From Gluconacetobacter johannae (GTDB taxonomy: Bacteria > Pseudomonadota > Alphaproteobacteria > Acetobacterales > Acetobacteraceae), in NCBI RefSeq assembly GCF_025994435.1, contig NZ_BAQK01000109.1, forward strand, positions 16,316 to 80,315: 64,000 nt of DNA, given 5' to 3'. Position numbers and translations under genes: made by a program. Under the pieces are notes generated by a model. The model made no database searches. It saw only the letters and a list, made by a program, of their open reading frames with translations, and was not told the DNA's origin. This document shows, piece after piece, positions 35,526 through 44,666 of the stretch. How positions within the stretch are numbered: the stretch's first letter is position 1; each line of letters starts with the position of its first letter.

Positions 35526-37871
35526 TCAGTGGCCTTCCAGACTCCGGGCCGCTGCGATCACGGCCTGCCCCAGCGCCAGCCCGCCGTCGCCGGCCGGCGC
35601 GCGGGCCGGCAGCAGCACGCGCAGCCCCGCCGCGCGCAGCCGCCCCGCCAGCGCCTCGGCCAGCAGGGCGTTGTGCATGGCCCCGCCGGACAGCGCGACG
35701 GTGTCCAGCCCCTCGGCCCTGGCGGCGCGCTGCGCCAGGTCGGCGAAGGCGCGGGCCAGCCCGGCATGGAACGCCGCCGCGATCCGGGCCGGGGGCACGC
35801 CGTCCGCCTTGTCGCGCAGGGCCGCGCGCCACATCGGGGCCGGGTCGATCTCGGCCAGCCCACTGTTCGTCCGCAGGCCGAAGGGCGCGGCGTCGGCCGC
35901 CCGGTCCGCCCCGCGCGCCAGGGCTTCCAGCCGCATCGCGGCCTCGCCTTCGTAGGACATCCGCGCGGGCGCGACCTCCAGCAGGGCCGCCATGGCGTCG
36001 AACAGCCGCCCGGCGGAACTGCACGGCGGGGCGTTGACGCCCGCGCGGATCATGGCGCGCAGCACCGGCAGCGGGCGGCCGGCCAAGGCGGGCGCCAGCC
36101 CCCGCGCCACCGCCGCGTCGGCGCCGTCCGGCCCCAGCGCGGCGTCCAGATGCGCCAGCAGCATGCGCCACGGCTCGCGCGCCGCGACATCGCCGCCGGG
36201 CAGCGCCACCGGCGCCAGCCGCCCCACCCGGCGGGCGGCGCGATAGTCGCAGACCAGGACCTCGCCGCCCCAGATGGTGCCGTCCTGGCCCAGGCCGGAC
36301 CCGTCCAGCGCCAGCCCCACCACCGCCGGCCCATCGGCGGGCAGGCCGTGTTCGGCCATGCAGGCGGCGACATGGGCGTGATGATGCCAGACAGGTTCGA
36401 CCCGCAGCCCGCCCTCCGCCGCCAGCCGGCGGCCCAGCGCGTGGCTGCGGTACTCGGGGTGGGCGTCCACCGCGACCACGGCCGGGGCTTGCGCGAACAG
36501 GGCGCGGTAGTCGGCCAGGGCCGCCCGCAGCGCGTCTTCCACGCCGGCATCATCCAGATTGCCCATATGGTGCGACAGCAGGGCCTGGCCGGTGTGCGTC
36601 AGGCAGAAGGCCGATTTCAGGTCCGCCCCCATCGCCAGCACCGGCGGGGCCGGCGCGAAGCCGGGGGGCAGGGCCAGCGGTTCGGGCGCCAGCCCGCGCC
36701 CGCGCCGCAGGGTGCGCGGCTGGCCGTCCACCACGGCCATCACGCTGTCGTCCAGCCGCCGCGCGATCGGGCGATCGTGCATCAGCCAGCCGTCGGCGAT
36801 GCCCGCCAGGTCGCGCAGCGCCGCCGCGTCGTCGATCACCTGCGGGCAGCCGGACGCATTGCCGCTGCTCATCACCAGTGGCGCGCCCACCCGCGCCAGC
36901 AGCAGCGCATGCAGCGGCGTATAGGCCAGCATCACCCCCAGCCGGTCCAGGCCGGGGGCCAGCCCGGCGGACAGCCCGGCGGACAGCGGCGCGTCGGCCC
37001 GCGTCGCCACCGGCACCACGGGGGCGGATGGGTCGGCCAGAAGCTGCCGCTCCGCCGCCGTGGGGCGGCAGAACGCCGCCAGCATGGCCGCGTCGCGCAT
37101 CATCACCGCCAGCGGCTTGGCCGGGCGTCCCTTGCGCGCGCGCAGCAGGGCCACCGTCGTATCGCAGGTGGCGAGGCAGGCCAGGTGATAGCCGCCGATG
37201 CCCTTCACCGCCACGATTCCGCCGGTCAGCAGCAGGCTGGCGGCGGCCGCCAGCGCCGCGTCGCCCTCGGCCGGCCCGGCCTCCGGCCCGACGAAGCGCA
37301 GGCGCGGGCCGCAATCGGGGCAGGCGATCGGCTGGGCGTGGAACCGGCGGTCGGCGGGGTCGTCGTACTCGGTGCGGCAGGCCGGGCACAACGCGAACCC
37401 CGCCATCGTCGTGCGGGCGCGGTCGTAGGGAAAGCCGGACACGATGGAAAAGCGCGGGCCGCAATCGACGCAGTTGGTAAAGGCGTAGCCATGGCGGCGC
37501 GCCGTGGGGGTGTGGATTTCGTCCAGGCAGGCGGGGCAGGTCGCCAGGTCGGCCACGATCCCGGCGCTGACGCTGCCCGCCGCGCTGGGCGCGATGTCGA
37601 AGCCCGGCCCGCCGTCATACGCGCCCGGATGGCGCGTCACCGTGCCCACCCGCGCGCGCGGCGGCCCGGACCACAGCGCCGCCACCAGCGCATCGCGCGC
37701 CGCCCGTGGCCCCGCCACCCGGATTTCGACCGTATCGCCCAGGTTACGCACTGTGCCCCGCAGGCCCAGCCGCCGCGCCGTGCGCCAGACGAACGGGCGG
37801 AAGCCCACCGCCTGCACCAGGCCGCCGACCACGATCCGTTCGGCGGCGGGCTCCGAAGGGTCGTCCGGCAC
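35526..37871 (-). CDS. hypF: Carbamoyltransferase HypF
   Basis: About 781 residues. HypF makes the thiocarbamate on HypE from carbamoyl phosphate. Order: acylphosphatase domain (GGLVQAVGFRPFVWRTARRL), two Cys4 zinc fingers (CPACLDE..CVDCGPR; CPACRTE..CPDCGPR), a YrdC-like domain (GGIVAVKGIGGYHLACLA, PLAVMMRD) and a Kae1-like domain (VWHHHAHVAACMAEHG, LALDGSGLGQDG, SGGAMHNALLAEAL). Start: GTG at 37871 or TTG at 37877, the latter overlapping the hupV stop codon; no ATG fits. A much longer frame upstream is antisense to hupV. Confidence 0.94.
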   Translation of the reverse strand: MPDDPSEPAAERIVVGGLVQAVGFRPFVWRTARRLGLRGTVRNLGDTVEIRVAGPRAARDALVAALWSGPPRARVGTVTRHPGAYDGGPGFDIAPSAAGSVSAGIVADLATCPACLDEIHTPTARRHGYAFTNCVDCGPRFSIVSGFPYDRARTTMAGFALCPACRTEYDDPADRRFHAQPIACPDCGPRLRFVGPEAGPAEGDAALAAAASLLLTGGIVAVKGIGGYHLACLATCDTTVALLRARKGRPAKPLAVMMRDAAMLAAFCRPTAAERQLLADPSAPVVPVATRADAPLSAGLSAGLAPGLDRLGVMLAYTPLHALLLARVGAPLVMSSGNASGCPQVIDDAAALRDLAGIADGWLMHDRPIARRLDDSVMAVVDGQPRTLRRGRGLAPEPLALPPGFAPAPPVLAMGADLKSAFCLTHTGQALLSHHMGNLDDAGVEDALRAALADYRALFAQAPAVVAVDAHPEYRSHALGRRLAAEGGLRVEPVWHHHAHVAACMAEHGLPADGPAVVGLALDGSGLGQDGTIWGGEVLVCDYRAARRVGRLAPVALPGGDVAAREPWRMLLAHLDAALGPDGADAAVARGLAPALAGRPLPVLRAMIRAGVNAPPCSSAGRLFDAMAALLEVAPARMSYEGEAAMRLEALARGADRAADAAPFGLRTNSGLAEIDPAPMWRAALRDKADGVPPARIAAAFHAGLARAFADLAQRAARAEGLDTVALSGGAMHNALLAEALAGRLRAAGLRVLLPARAPAGDGGLALGQAVIAAARSLEGH

Positions 37872-37873
37872 CC

Positions 37874-39349
37874 TCAATGCACCGTGCAGGCCATGCAGGG
37901 ATCGAAGGCGCGCACGATATGCTGCACGGACAGCGGCGCGCGCTCGCCCGCGCGGACCGGCGCGCCCACCAGCGCCCGTTCCAGCGGGCCGGGGGTGCCC
38001 GAGGCATCGCGCGGCGAGAAATTCCACGTCGTCGGCGCGATGATCTGGTAGCCGGCGATCCGCCCGCCCTCGACGCGCAGCCAGTGCCCCAGCGCGCCGC
38101 GCGCGGCCTCGGTCATGCCCACGGCGCGCCCGTCGGGCACCGCCGCCTGCACATGGCACCAGGGGGCGCCGGGGCGCAGCATCCGCACCCATCCTTCCAT
38201 CGCCATCAGCAGGCGCGCGCTCTCGACCAGCCGCGCGACCACGCGGGACAGGACGTTGCCGCCGCCGCGCGCCACCAGGTCGCGCGCCAGCGGCTGCCCC
38301 GCGACAAGCTGCCGCGCCAGCGCGCCGGTCTCGTACGGCAGGCCCGACAGGCGCGGGGCCTTGCACCAGCTATAGGCCGCCCCGTCGCGCAGGCGCGGGA
38401 TGGTGGACCCCGCGAAGGGCGGGTGCGGGCGGTCGTGATCGTCCATGTGGCTGGCCGTGTGGTCCTCGGTCACCGTCGCGATATCCAGTGGCCGCGTCCC
38501 GCCGTCCACGAACCGCCCGCCGGGCCACAGCCGCGCGTCGTCATCGGCCGACAGCCCGCCGGGATAGGCCCCGTAGCTGAGGAACCGGTCGTAGGCCCGC
38601 CCCGACTGTTCCAGCCCCAGGTCGGCCGCGATGTCCAGGAACAGGCGGAAATCGCCCTGCGGACCCTGGGCGCGCCACGCCTCCAGCGCCGCCGCGTCGG
38701 TCAGGGCGGCCACGTCTTCCAGCGCTGTGCCGAACAGGGTGTCTTCCAGCGCCGCGCGCACGCCGGCCAGGATGCTGCCCAGCCGCGCGCAGTCCTGAAT
38801 GCCCACTCCGCGCGACACGCCCCCCGGCTGGATCGCCAGCGTATGCGGCCAGTGCCCGGCCAGCACCCCCATGACATGCAGCAGCAGGGCGCGCGTCTGC
38901 AGGATGGACCGCGCCGCCGTGCCGCGCATGGCCGCGAAGCGCGCGTGCGTCCGTGCGAACCAGGGCCGCCCCTCGTACTCCGGCCGCGCGAAATCGGGCA
39001 TGAAGAACAGGTGGAAATGCGTCAAATGGTCGGCCAGGTTTTCGGTCGCCAGGATCAGGTTCGTCGCCGCCCGTCCGTTCGCGGTGGGGCCGATGCCCAT
39101 CACCCCGGCCAGCGCCAGCGCCGTGGCGTGCGATTGCGACACCGAACAGATGCCGCAGATCCGGGGCGCGATCGCCAGCGCGTCCATCGGGTCGCGCCCT
39201 TCCAGAATCCGTTCGATCCCGCGAAACAGCGTGGCGTTGACCTGGGCCGCGCGCACCTGCCCGTCGGCGATGTCCAGCCGCACCTCCAGGTCGCCCTCGA
39301 CACGGTTGAACGGCCCGACCACCAGCCGCGTGGCGTCCTTTTCGGTCAT
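37874..39349 (-). CDS. hupV: Regulatory [NiFe] hydrogenase large subunit
   Basis: 491 residues of the H2-sensing group (HupV/HoxC). Nickel ligands are RICGICSVSQSHA and the terminal FDPCMACTVH. The protein ends directly at the ligand His with no cleavable peptide, the hallmark of sensor hydrogenases that do not need a HupD-type protease. Shorter than HupL by more than 100 residues. It is followed directly by hypF and preceded by a hairpin-repeat copy in the 166-bp gap after hupU. Confidence 0.95.
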   Translation of the reverse strand: MTEKDATRLVVGPFNRVEGDLEVRLDIADGQVRAAQVNATLFRGIERILEGRDPMDALAIAPRICGICSVSQSHATALALAGVMGIGPTANGRAATNLILATENLADHLTHFHLFFMPDFARPEYEGRPWFARTHARFAAMRGTAARSILQTRALLLHVMGVLAGHWPHTLAIQPGGVSRGVGIQDCARLGSILAGVRAALEDTLFGTALEDVAALTDAAALEAWRAQGPQGDFRLFLDIAADLGLEQSGRAYDRFLSYGAYPGGLSADDDARLWPGGRFVDGGTRPLDIATVTEDHTASHMDDHDRPHPPFAGSTIPRLRDGAAYSWCKAPRLSGLPYETGALARQLVAGQPLARDLVARGGGNVLSRVVARLVESARLLMAMEGWVRMLRPGAPWCHVQAAVPDGRAVGMTEAARGALGHWLRVEGGRIAGYQIIAPTTWNFSPRDASGTPGPLERALVGAPVRAGERAPLSVQHIVRAFDPCMACTVH

Positions 39350-39360
39350 GTCGGGCGTGC

Positions 39361-39490
39361 CTCAGGGCGCTGCCCTGAAACCCGCCAAAGGGCTGAGCCC
39401 TTTGGAAACCCAGTCGTTTCATTCATGATCGGGGTCCAGGGCCTCAGGCCCCACGATCCTGATAACGGGTGGGTTCGGGCAAAGCCCGAG
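39361..39490. repeat. Multi-hairpin intergenic repeat, copy 4
   Basis: All four modules are present between hupU and hupV: CAGGGCGCTGCCCTG, AAAGGGCTGAGCCCTTT, a CCAGGGCCTCAGGCCC half-palindrome, and CGGGCAAAGCCCG. Unlike other copies, the third palindrome is broken by about 15 extra bases (CACGATCCTGATAACGG). Confidence 0.86.
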
Positions 39491-39515
39491 CGATCTGCCA
39501 CGTCTGCCATCCGTC

Positions 39516-40517
39516 CTACCGTCGTTTCGGCGTGCGGCAGGGGGGCGGGACGACCTGATGGTCGCTGACGGCGTTGCGGGCCAGGCGGTCGGGCGTGGCG
39601 GCCTTGGCCAGGGACGACAGCGCCACGAACCACGCCTTGGGCATGTCGGTGGGCAGGCCGACGGGGATGCCCGCGATCTTGGGCGTGCGGGCGAAGGGGT
39701 GGCCGGGTTCCTCGAATTCCGGGGCGGTGCAGTTGATGCAGGCATAGCCGCCGCGCGTGCACGACCCGCCGCCGTTCCACAGCCGCGTGTTGCAGTCGCC
39801 ATGCGCCTGGGTGCCGATGCAGCCCATGTGTTCCATCATGCAGCCCTGTTCCGAGGGGTGCAGGGCGCTGGCCTTGTATTCGTAAAACTCGTTGCGGGTG
39901 CAGCCGTGATGCACGAGCTGGTCGGCGTAGAAGCGCGGGCGGCCGAAGGCATCCAGCCCGTCGGGGCCCAGCGCGCCCTGCGCCAGCAGCATCAGCGTTT
40001 CGGTCACCCAGTCCGGATGGGTGGGGCAGCCCGCGACATTGACCACCGGCAGGCCGCCGCGCGCGCGGAAATCGGCCCCCAGCGCGCCGCCCGGATAGTA
40101 GCCGTCGAATTGCAGCCCGCAGGCGTCCAGAATGTTCGGCGAGGCCGCCGTGACCCCGCCATAGGCCGCGCAGGTGCCCACCGCCACCACATGCCGCGCC
40201 GCCGCCGCCAGGTCGCGCACCCAGTCGATCACCGGGCGGTCGGTGCCGGCCAGCACGTGAAACCGGCCCGTGCCCTCGGGCCCGCGCAGCATCGCGCCTT
40301 CGACGCACAGGGCGTCCAGCGCCTGGCGGCCGCGCAGGATGTCGTCGAACAGGTCCCGCGCCTCGGCCCCCGTGCGTTCGGACAGGCTGGGGTGCCACAG
40401 CAGGTCGATGCCCGCGCCCCGCAGCGTGGTCAGCAGGTCGGGCGATTCCGCGCACAGCAGGGACATGGTGCAGCCCCCGCATCCGCCCGATTGCAGCCAC
40501 AGCACCGTAAACGCCAT
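39516..40517 (-). CDS. hupU: Regulatory [NiFe] hydrogenase small subunit
   Basis: 333 residues (HupU/HoxB). It starts straight into the proximal-cluster motif WLQSGGCGGCTMSLLC and has no Tat signal, so the sensor stays in the cytoplasm. Further iron-sulfur ligands lie in GTCAAYGGV, AGCPTHPDW, CTRNEFYEY and GGYACINCTAPEFEE. With HupV it senses H2 and controls the HupT kinase. It begins 3 bp after hupT ends. Confidence 0.95.
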   Translation of the reverse strand: MAFTVLWLQSGGCGGCTMSLLCAESPDLLTTLRGAGIDLLWHPSLSERTGAEARDLFDDILRGRQALDALCVEGAMLRGPEGTGRFHVLAGTDRPVIDWVRDLAAAARHVVAVGTCAAYGGVTAASPNILDACGLQFDGYYPGGALGADFRARGGLPVVNVAGCPTHPDWVTETLMLLAQGALGPDGLDAFGRPRFYADQLVHHGCTRNEFYEYKASALHPSEQGCMMEHMGCIGTQAHGDCNTRLWNGGGSCTRGGYACINCTAPEFEEPGHPFARTPKIAGIPVGLPTDMPKAWFVALSSLAKAATPDRLARNAVSDHQVVPPPCRTPKRR

Positions 40518-40519
40518 GC

Positions 40520-41881
40520 TCAGGCCCCCATTCCGCCGGTGTTCCCGTGTCCGTCATCGGGCATGAAGGCCGGCAGGTCCAGTGTCATCGTCGTTCCGCC
40601 CGCCGGGTGGCGCGATGCCGCCAGCAGGCCGCCGTGCTCGGTCACCATGCGGTAGCAGATGGCCAGCCCCAGCCCGGTGCCCTTGCCGACCGGCTTGGTG
40701 GTGAAGAACGGGTCGAAGATCCGGTCCATGATCTCGGGCGCGATGCCGGGGCCGTTGTCGCGGATGGTCAGGCACACGCGCCCGCCCCGCCGGGCGCCGG
40801 CGATGTCGAGGGCCGGGTGTTCGATGCCCTCCATCGCGTCCACGGCGTTCTGCACCAGGTTCATGACGACCTGTTGCATCTGCCCGGCGTGGCCGTCGAC
40901 CTCCAGCGTGCTGTCGAGGTCGGCATGGACGGTCACGGAGCGGCCGCAGGTGGCCAGCACCCAGTCCAGCGCCGTGCGCGCCACGCCCGCCAGGTCGAAC
41001 GGCGTGCCGGGGGCGCGCCGGTCGGCGGAAAAGCGCCGCAGGTCGGCCACGATGTCGCGCACGCGCTCGGCGCCTTCGACGATGCCGGACAGGGCGCCGT
41101 CCAGTTCCGACAGCACCATGTCGATCCGCAGGTCCTGGCGCTGCCGCGCGAAATCGGCCGCGCGCGGGTGGGCATGGATGGCCGCCAGATAGGCTTCCAG
41201 CCGCCTGGTGAAGCGGCGCAGCGTGTGGGCGTTGCCGTAGACGAAGGAAATCGGGTTGTTCAGCTCGTGCGCCACCCCGGCCACCAGCCGGCCCAGCGAC
41301 GCCATCTTTTCAGCCTGCACCAGTTGGGCCTGGGCGTCCTTCAGGCTGCGATGGGCGCGGTCCAGTTCGGTATAGGCGCGACGCAGTTCGCCCAGCGGCC
41401 GCGCCGCCAGCACCACGCCCGAGGGCCGCCGCCGCGCGTCGTACAGCACGGTGCCGTTGACCGCGAAGGGCATCGGCCCCGCCGCCGCCGCCAGCATGAA
41501 TTCCCGGTCTTCCAGCCGCTGCCGCCGGGCGATGGCGTTGGCGACATCCGCCGCCGTGGTGGGCGAGCGCGCATCGACCAGTTCCGTCAGCAGCCGCCCC
41601 GCCAGCCCGTCCGCGCCGGCGGGGAACAGCCGCTCGGCCGCCTGGTTGGTGCGGACCACCCGCAGCGCGGTATCGCAGGCCACCAGCACGTCGGACATGG
41701 AATCGAACACGCCGGCCATGAAGGCGTGCGCGCCCTCAAGCTCGGCGTTCTTGCGCTCAAGCTCGACCTGCTGGCCCACCAGTTCGGCCCAGGTCTCGTC
41801 CATCTTGTTCATGACGCTCAGCCACAGCCGGTCGTCATCGCCGGGCGACCGGGGCAGGCCGGAAGGCCCTTCGTCAGTCAT
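40520..41881 (-). CDS. hupT: H2-responsive sensor histidine kinase
   Basis: 453 residues from the ATG at 41881. No membrane segment. Coiled coil, PAS domain (about 60-175: MAGVFDSMSDVLVACDTALR), then HisKA with the phospho-acceptor His in GVAHELNNPISF, and HATPase motifs (NLVQNAVDAMEG, DNGPGIAPE, GKGTGLGLAICYRM). HupT/HoxJ associates with HupUV through its PAS region and phosphorylates HupR. It is the first gene of the hup transcript order seen in Rhodobacter capsulatus. Confidence 0.95.
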   Translation of the reverse strand: MTDEGPSGLPRSPGDDDRLWLSVMNKMDETWAELVGQQVELERKNAELEGAHAFMAGVFDSMSDVLVACDTALRVVRTNQAAERLFPAGADGLAGRLLTELVDARSPTTAADVANAIARRQRLEDREFMLAAAAGPMPFAVNGTVLYDARRRPSGVVLAARPLGELRRAYTELDRAHRSLKDAQAQLVQAEKMASLGRLVAGVAHELNNPISFVYGNAHTLRRFTRRLEAYLAAIHAHPRAADFARQRQDLRIDMVLSELDGALSGIVEGAERVRDIVADLRRFSADRRAPGTPFDLAGVARTALDWVLATCGRSVTVHADLDSTLEVDGHAGQMQQVVMNLVQNAVDAMEGIEHPALDIAGARRGGRVCLTIRDNGPGIAPEIMDRIFDPFFTTKPVGKGTGLGLAICYRMVTEHGGLLAASRHPAGGTTMTLDLPAFMPDDGHGNTGGMGA

Positions 41882-42032
41882 GATCGCCCTTTGACATTCC
41901 CCGCCTCCGGCCAGCCGCGTGTGGCCACGGCTGTATAGCACAACCGGACGGACTATGTGATCGGGCGGGTGATGTCGATCCGTCTCGGCTGAGTCACGGT
42001 GGCGGCGTGGTGCAACTCCGTAAGCCCGCCTT

Positions 42033-42332
42033 TCACAGGTCTATCTGGACAAGAACAGCCGGATTGATCTGAAGAATTTGAGCAAGCCGGAGCAGGACCA
42101 TAAAGGTTGGATTCCGCAACCCTCTTTCCATGCCGCTGATATAGGTCCGGTCCAGCTCTACACGATCAGCCAGTTCTTCCTGACTGATACCAAGCCGGAT
42201 CCGTTCCCGATGAATGATCCGCCCCAGAACCACCCGAGGATCTTCCCCTTCCCGAGTTCGCAGTTCCGATGACGGGCGCCGGGGCTTCCGCGGGGCTCTC
42301 TCCCGGAAAAATGGCTCTGCAGTCTTGTTCAT
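42033..42332 (-). CDS. XRE-family helix-turn-helix regulator
   Basis: About 99 residues from the ATG at 42332 (an ATG at 42344 adds four). The C-terminal two thirds is a Cro/C1-type domain: RIRLGISQEELADRVELDR, then TYISGMERGLRNPTFMVLLR. This form is common in controller proteins of restriction-modification systems and in phage repressors. It diverges from the small plus-strand gene at 42417, and the AT-rich space between them has repeated GGACTATA motifs that could be its operator. Confidence 0.85.
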   Translation of the reverse strand: MNKTAEPFFRERAPRKPRRPSSELRTREGEDPRVVLGRIIHRERIRLGISQEELADRVELDRTYISGMERGLRNPTFMVLLRLAQILQINPAVLVQIDL

Positions 42333-42360
42333 GCGGAAAATCATGAACAGCCTTGCAGAT

Positions 42361-42398
42361 TATAATCCACGGACTATAAGATGGTGGACTATAGTCAT
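42361..42398. promoter_or_regulatory. Possible operator with GGACTATA repeats
   Basis: In the divergent intergenic space, GGACTATA occurs twice (42371 and 42386), 15 bp apart, and the second copy lies in GACTATAGTC, a perfect palindrome. The region is AT-rich against a GC-rich genome. Control by the adjacent XRE protein is inferred. Confidence 0.5.
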
Positions 42399-42416
42399 CA
42401 TAGACAGAGGGAAGAC

Positions 42417-42644
42417 ATGCCGGCAGGATCGCAAATGGCCTCATACGCCGAAGCGAACGCTCAGGCGATGGCTGATTCTCTCATCGTTGTTTACGGCATC
42501 AAGGCCCGTGGCATGACGCTGCGTCATATAGCCCGCTGCCTTGAACTGAAGCTGATTGACGATGTTGAATTCTGGCTGCGTGTCCGCAACCGGATCGACT
42601 GGCTTCTCCGGACAGTCCGGCGCGCAGGAGACATCGTCCAGTGA
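42417..42644 (+). CDS. Small hypothetical protein, coupled to the next gene
   Basis: 75 residues from the ATG at 42417, which follows GAGGGAAGAC; the frame opens earlier at 42381 inside the operator-like region. Helical, with AQAMADSLIVVYGIKARGMT and IARCLELKLIDDVEFWLRVR. No family recognised. Its stop codon overlaps the GTG start of the following small gene, so the two are coupled. Confidence 0.6.
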   Translation: MPAGSQMASYAEANAQAMADSLIVVYGIKARGMTLRHIARCLELKLIDDVEFWLRVRNRIDWLLRTVRRAGDIVQ

Positions 42645-42841
42645 GCAAGCCTGTATCAGACTTGTCCGGGCAGGCTGACGGCGATCGCGCCTTTATCCTG
42701 TGGCTCCGACACAGGCTACGCGGGATGTTCGGACATGTGGCCGACGAACCGATACCGGATAACCTCTTGCACATTCTGCGAAACCCCGACGATACATCAG
42801 ATGAAGCAGGCTGTGATCGAGCAGTTCGGCCACAATCGTAA
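42641..42841 (+). CDS. Small NepR-like protein
   Basis: 66 residues from GTG. The segment LRGMFGHVADEPIPDNLLHI resembles the NepR anti-sigma signature of alphaproteobacteria (short helix, E-P-x-P-D-x-x-L-x-L-L). NepR normally sits beside phyR and ecfG, which are absent here, so this may be a stray paralogue or a chance resemblance. It is coupled to the upstream small gene and converges on the nucleotidase gene, with a 5 bp gap. Confidence 0.45.
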   Translation: MSKPVSDLSGQADGDRAFILWLRHRLRGMFGHVADEPIPDNLLHILRNPDDTSDEAGCDRAVRPQS

Positions 42842-42846
42842 TTCGT

Positions 42847-43800
42847 TCAAGAGGCCGGAATAATAGGCGTGTTCGGGTCATGTGGGCCGGGAACATGGCC
42901 GGATGGCACTACGGTCGAAGCACTCAGGACGTGTTTCTCTTGGTCGTCGAAGAAGATGTGCGCGCCGAAAGCGTGTAATACAGGCGCTTTATTCCAGATT
43001 CCTACGAAATGGGCTTCGTCGGCCGGCGTGTCCCAAGCGCGTAATGTGCGGACGACACGTTCATGGGCCGGTGCGTTCCGCGCCGTTACCAAGGCAATGC
43101 GAACCTTGCTGATATTTCCGTCATTGAGATAGACCTTACGCAACGCTGACAGCTTATGGAGGAACTTGCCGAACGGTCCACGTTTCATTGGATTGGCCGC
43201 GTTCGCAGTTTCATGTGCCAGAAAAGCTTCAAGGCCATGTTTTTGATAAATCTCATCGGATTCCGGCCCGAAGACGACGGCGTCGCCATCGAACGCGATA
43301 CGAACCTCGTCGACTCGGGCGTCTTCAACTCCCGGCGGCGCGATGCCCAGACGCGCAGCGGCGGCTCCACCCTTCACTGCTCCCCTGACGTCGGCGTCCT
43401 CGTTCGAGAGAAACAGATCGATCTTCCACGCCGGGATGTAGGGAGACAATGACCTCCCGCTGGTGAAGCTTCCGGTCTTGATGTCCAGCCCATAGCTTCT
43501 GATGGATTTGAACGCTCTGAGCGACAGGTCAGGCGAGTTCCGCGAGAGCAGCACGACCTCCACACACGGCTTCGCTCCTGCCTCATTCAAAGCCAGAAGC
43601 CGCTCCACCACATCGAAGCCGGCGCCTTTGTCGATGATGACGTCTTCCCGATCAAGTTGCATGGCGGCGTAGGCGTGAACGCCTTGTTCCCGGAAGACGT
43701 TGTGCTCCTCCTCGAGATTGAACAGCGCCCGGGTCGAGACACCGATCCTCAAGGGTTCGGCGCGGAGCATGTCGACGGCGGCCTGTCGATTAGGGAGCAT
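42847..43800 (-). CDS. Cytosolic 5'-nucleotidase family protein
   Basis: 317 residues from the ATG at 43800, preceded by TGGAG. It matches the 5'-nucleotidase (cN-I-like, PF06189-type) family: RIGVSTRALFNLEEEHNVFR, VEVVLLSRNSPDLSLRAF, SYGLDIKTGSFTSGR, FLSNEDADVRGAVKGGAAAA and AHIFFDDQEKH. Members dephosphorylate nucleoside monophosphates. It starts 5 bp after the restriction system's C-terminal gene ends, so the three genes form one transcript. A GTG at 43830 would give a 26 bp overlap instead. Confidence 0.85.
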   Translation of the reverse strand: MLPNRQAAVDMLRAEPLRIGVSTRALFNLEEEHNVFREQGVHAYAAMQLDREDVIIDKGAGFDVVERLLALNEAGAKPCVEVVLLSRNSPDLSLRAFKSIRSYGLDIKTGSFTSGRSLSPYIPAWKIDLFLSNEDADVRGAVKGGAAAARLGIAPPGVEDARVDEVRIAFDGDAVVFGPESDEIYQKHGLEAFLAHETANAANPMKRGPFGKFLHKLSALRKVYLNDGNISKVRIALVTARNAPAHERVVRTLRAWDTPADEAHFVGIWNKAPVLHAFGAHIFFDDQEKHVLSASTVVPSGHVPGPHDPNTPIIPAS

Positions 43801-43804
43801 CCGA

Positions 43805-44506
43805 TTATATCTCCAGTCTCGGGAGGTCACGGACGACCCGTAGCGTTTCCAGGCTCACGGTGATGACGCGAAGGAAGAGGTCCAGCGGGTAGCGCGGGTC
43901 GTGCATGGTCTCGGTGGCCCAGGCGTTGGCGTCCTTGACGAGGTGGCTTTTCGTGTCCGTCTTCACGCTTTGGCGCTCCATCACCCATTCGAGCGCTGGC
44001 TTGCCGTTCACCACATATTCATAGGCTTCGAGCGGAATGCCGGTGATGGTGATGTTGGCGTTGTAGATCACGGTGGATTTGTCGAGCGTGGGGCGCTTGC
44101 CCGCGAATTTCATCTGCTCCACCCGGTAGAAGCGTTCGGGATCGGAAGGCGGCCCGAGCGACGGGTCGCCGTGTGGGAAGGTGACGGGGTAAGGTTCCAC
44201 CTGCTCATAGTTCACATGCAACGCGGCCAAAGCACGGCCAGCCTTAGAAAAAGCCCAGAAATCGGAGGCGGTTTTCACGCGGGGAATGCGCGGCAACTGT
44301 TTGGACAGGTTGTCGGCGAAACGGGCGCGATAATCCTCCGAATGAAGCAAGCCGTAGACATAATAGAACAGGTCTCTTTTGGTAATCGCCTCTTCGGGAT
44401 AGGCGGCCTGAAAATGGGCCAGCCCTTCATCCGTGATACCGTCGCGGCGAACGAGTCGTGATTGAGACGGTTTCTCTTCAAAGAGGCTGCCTTGCGGATC
44501 GCTCAT
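43805..44506 (-). CDS. C-terminal module of a type ISP-like restriction enzyme, as a separate gene
   Basis: 233 residues from the ATG at 44506. The sequence (VRRDGITDEGLAHFQAAY, ITKRDLFYYVYGLLHSEDYR, LPRIPRVKTASDFWAFSKAG, VNGKPALEWVMERQ) is the C-terminal recognition part that in type ISP restriction-modification proteins continues the methylase polypeptide. Here it is detached. Its ATG overlaps the TGA that ends the alternative (repeat-shifted) reading of the upstream gene as ATGA. The same frame is open upstream to 44821 through the pentanucleotide repeat, so one repeat state would fuse it to the upstream protein. Confidence 0.85.
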   Translation of the reverse strand: MSDPQGSLFEEKPSQSRLVRRDGITDEGLAHFQAAYPEEAITKRDLFYYVYGLLHSEDYRARFADNLSKQLPRIPRVKTASDFWAFSKAGRALAALHVNYEQVEPYPVTFPHGDPSLGPPSDPERFYRVEQMKFAGKRPTLDKSTVIYNANITITGIPLEAYEYVVNGKPALEWVMERQSVKTDTKSHLVKDANAWATETMHDPRYPLDLFLRVITVSLETLRVVRDLPRLEI

Positions 44507-44666
44507 TGTCCATCCTCCGTTTCGTAGAGAAACATGGGGAAGCATTGGCTGCCGTCGATATCCACCATGTGGAGGCTCGGAAGAGCGCTGCACATCAGCA
44601 CGCTGAAGGCGGCTTTCTGCCCCCCGCCTGACGTGCAAATCACCATATTTTTCTCTTGCTCTTCTG

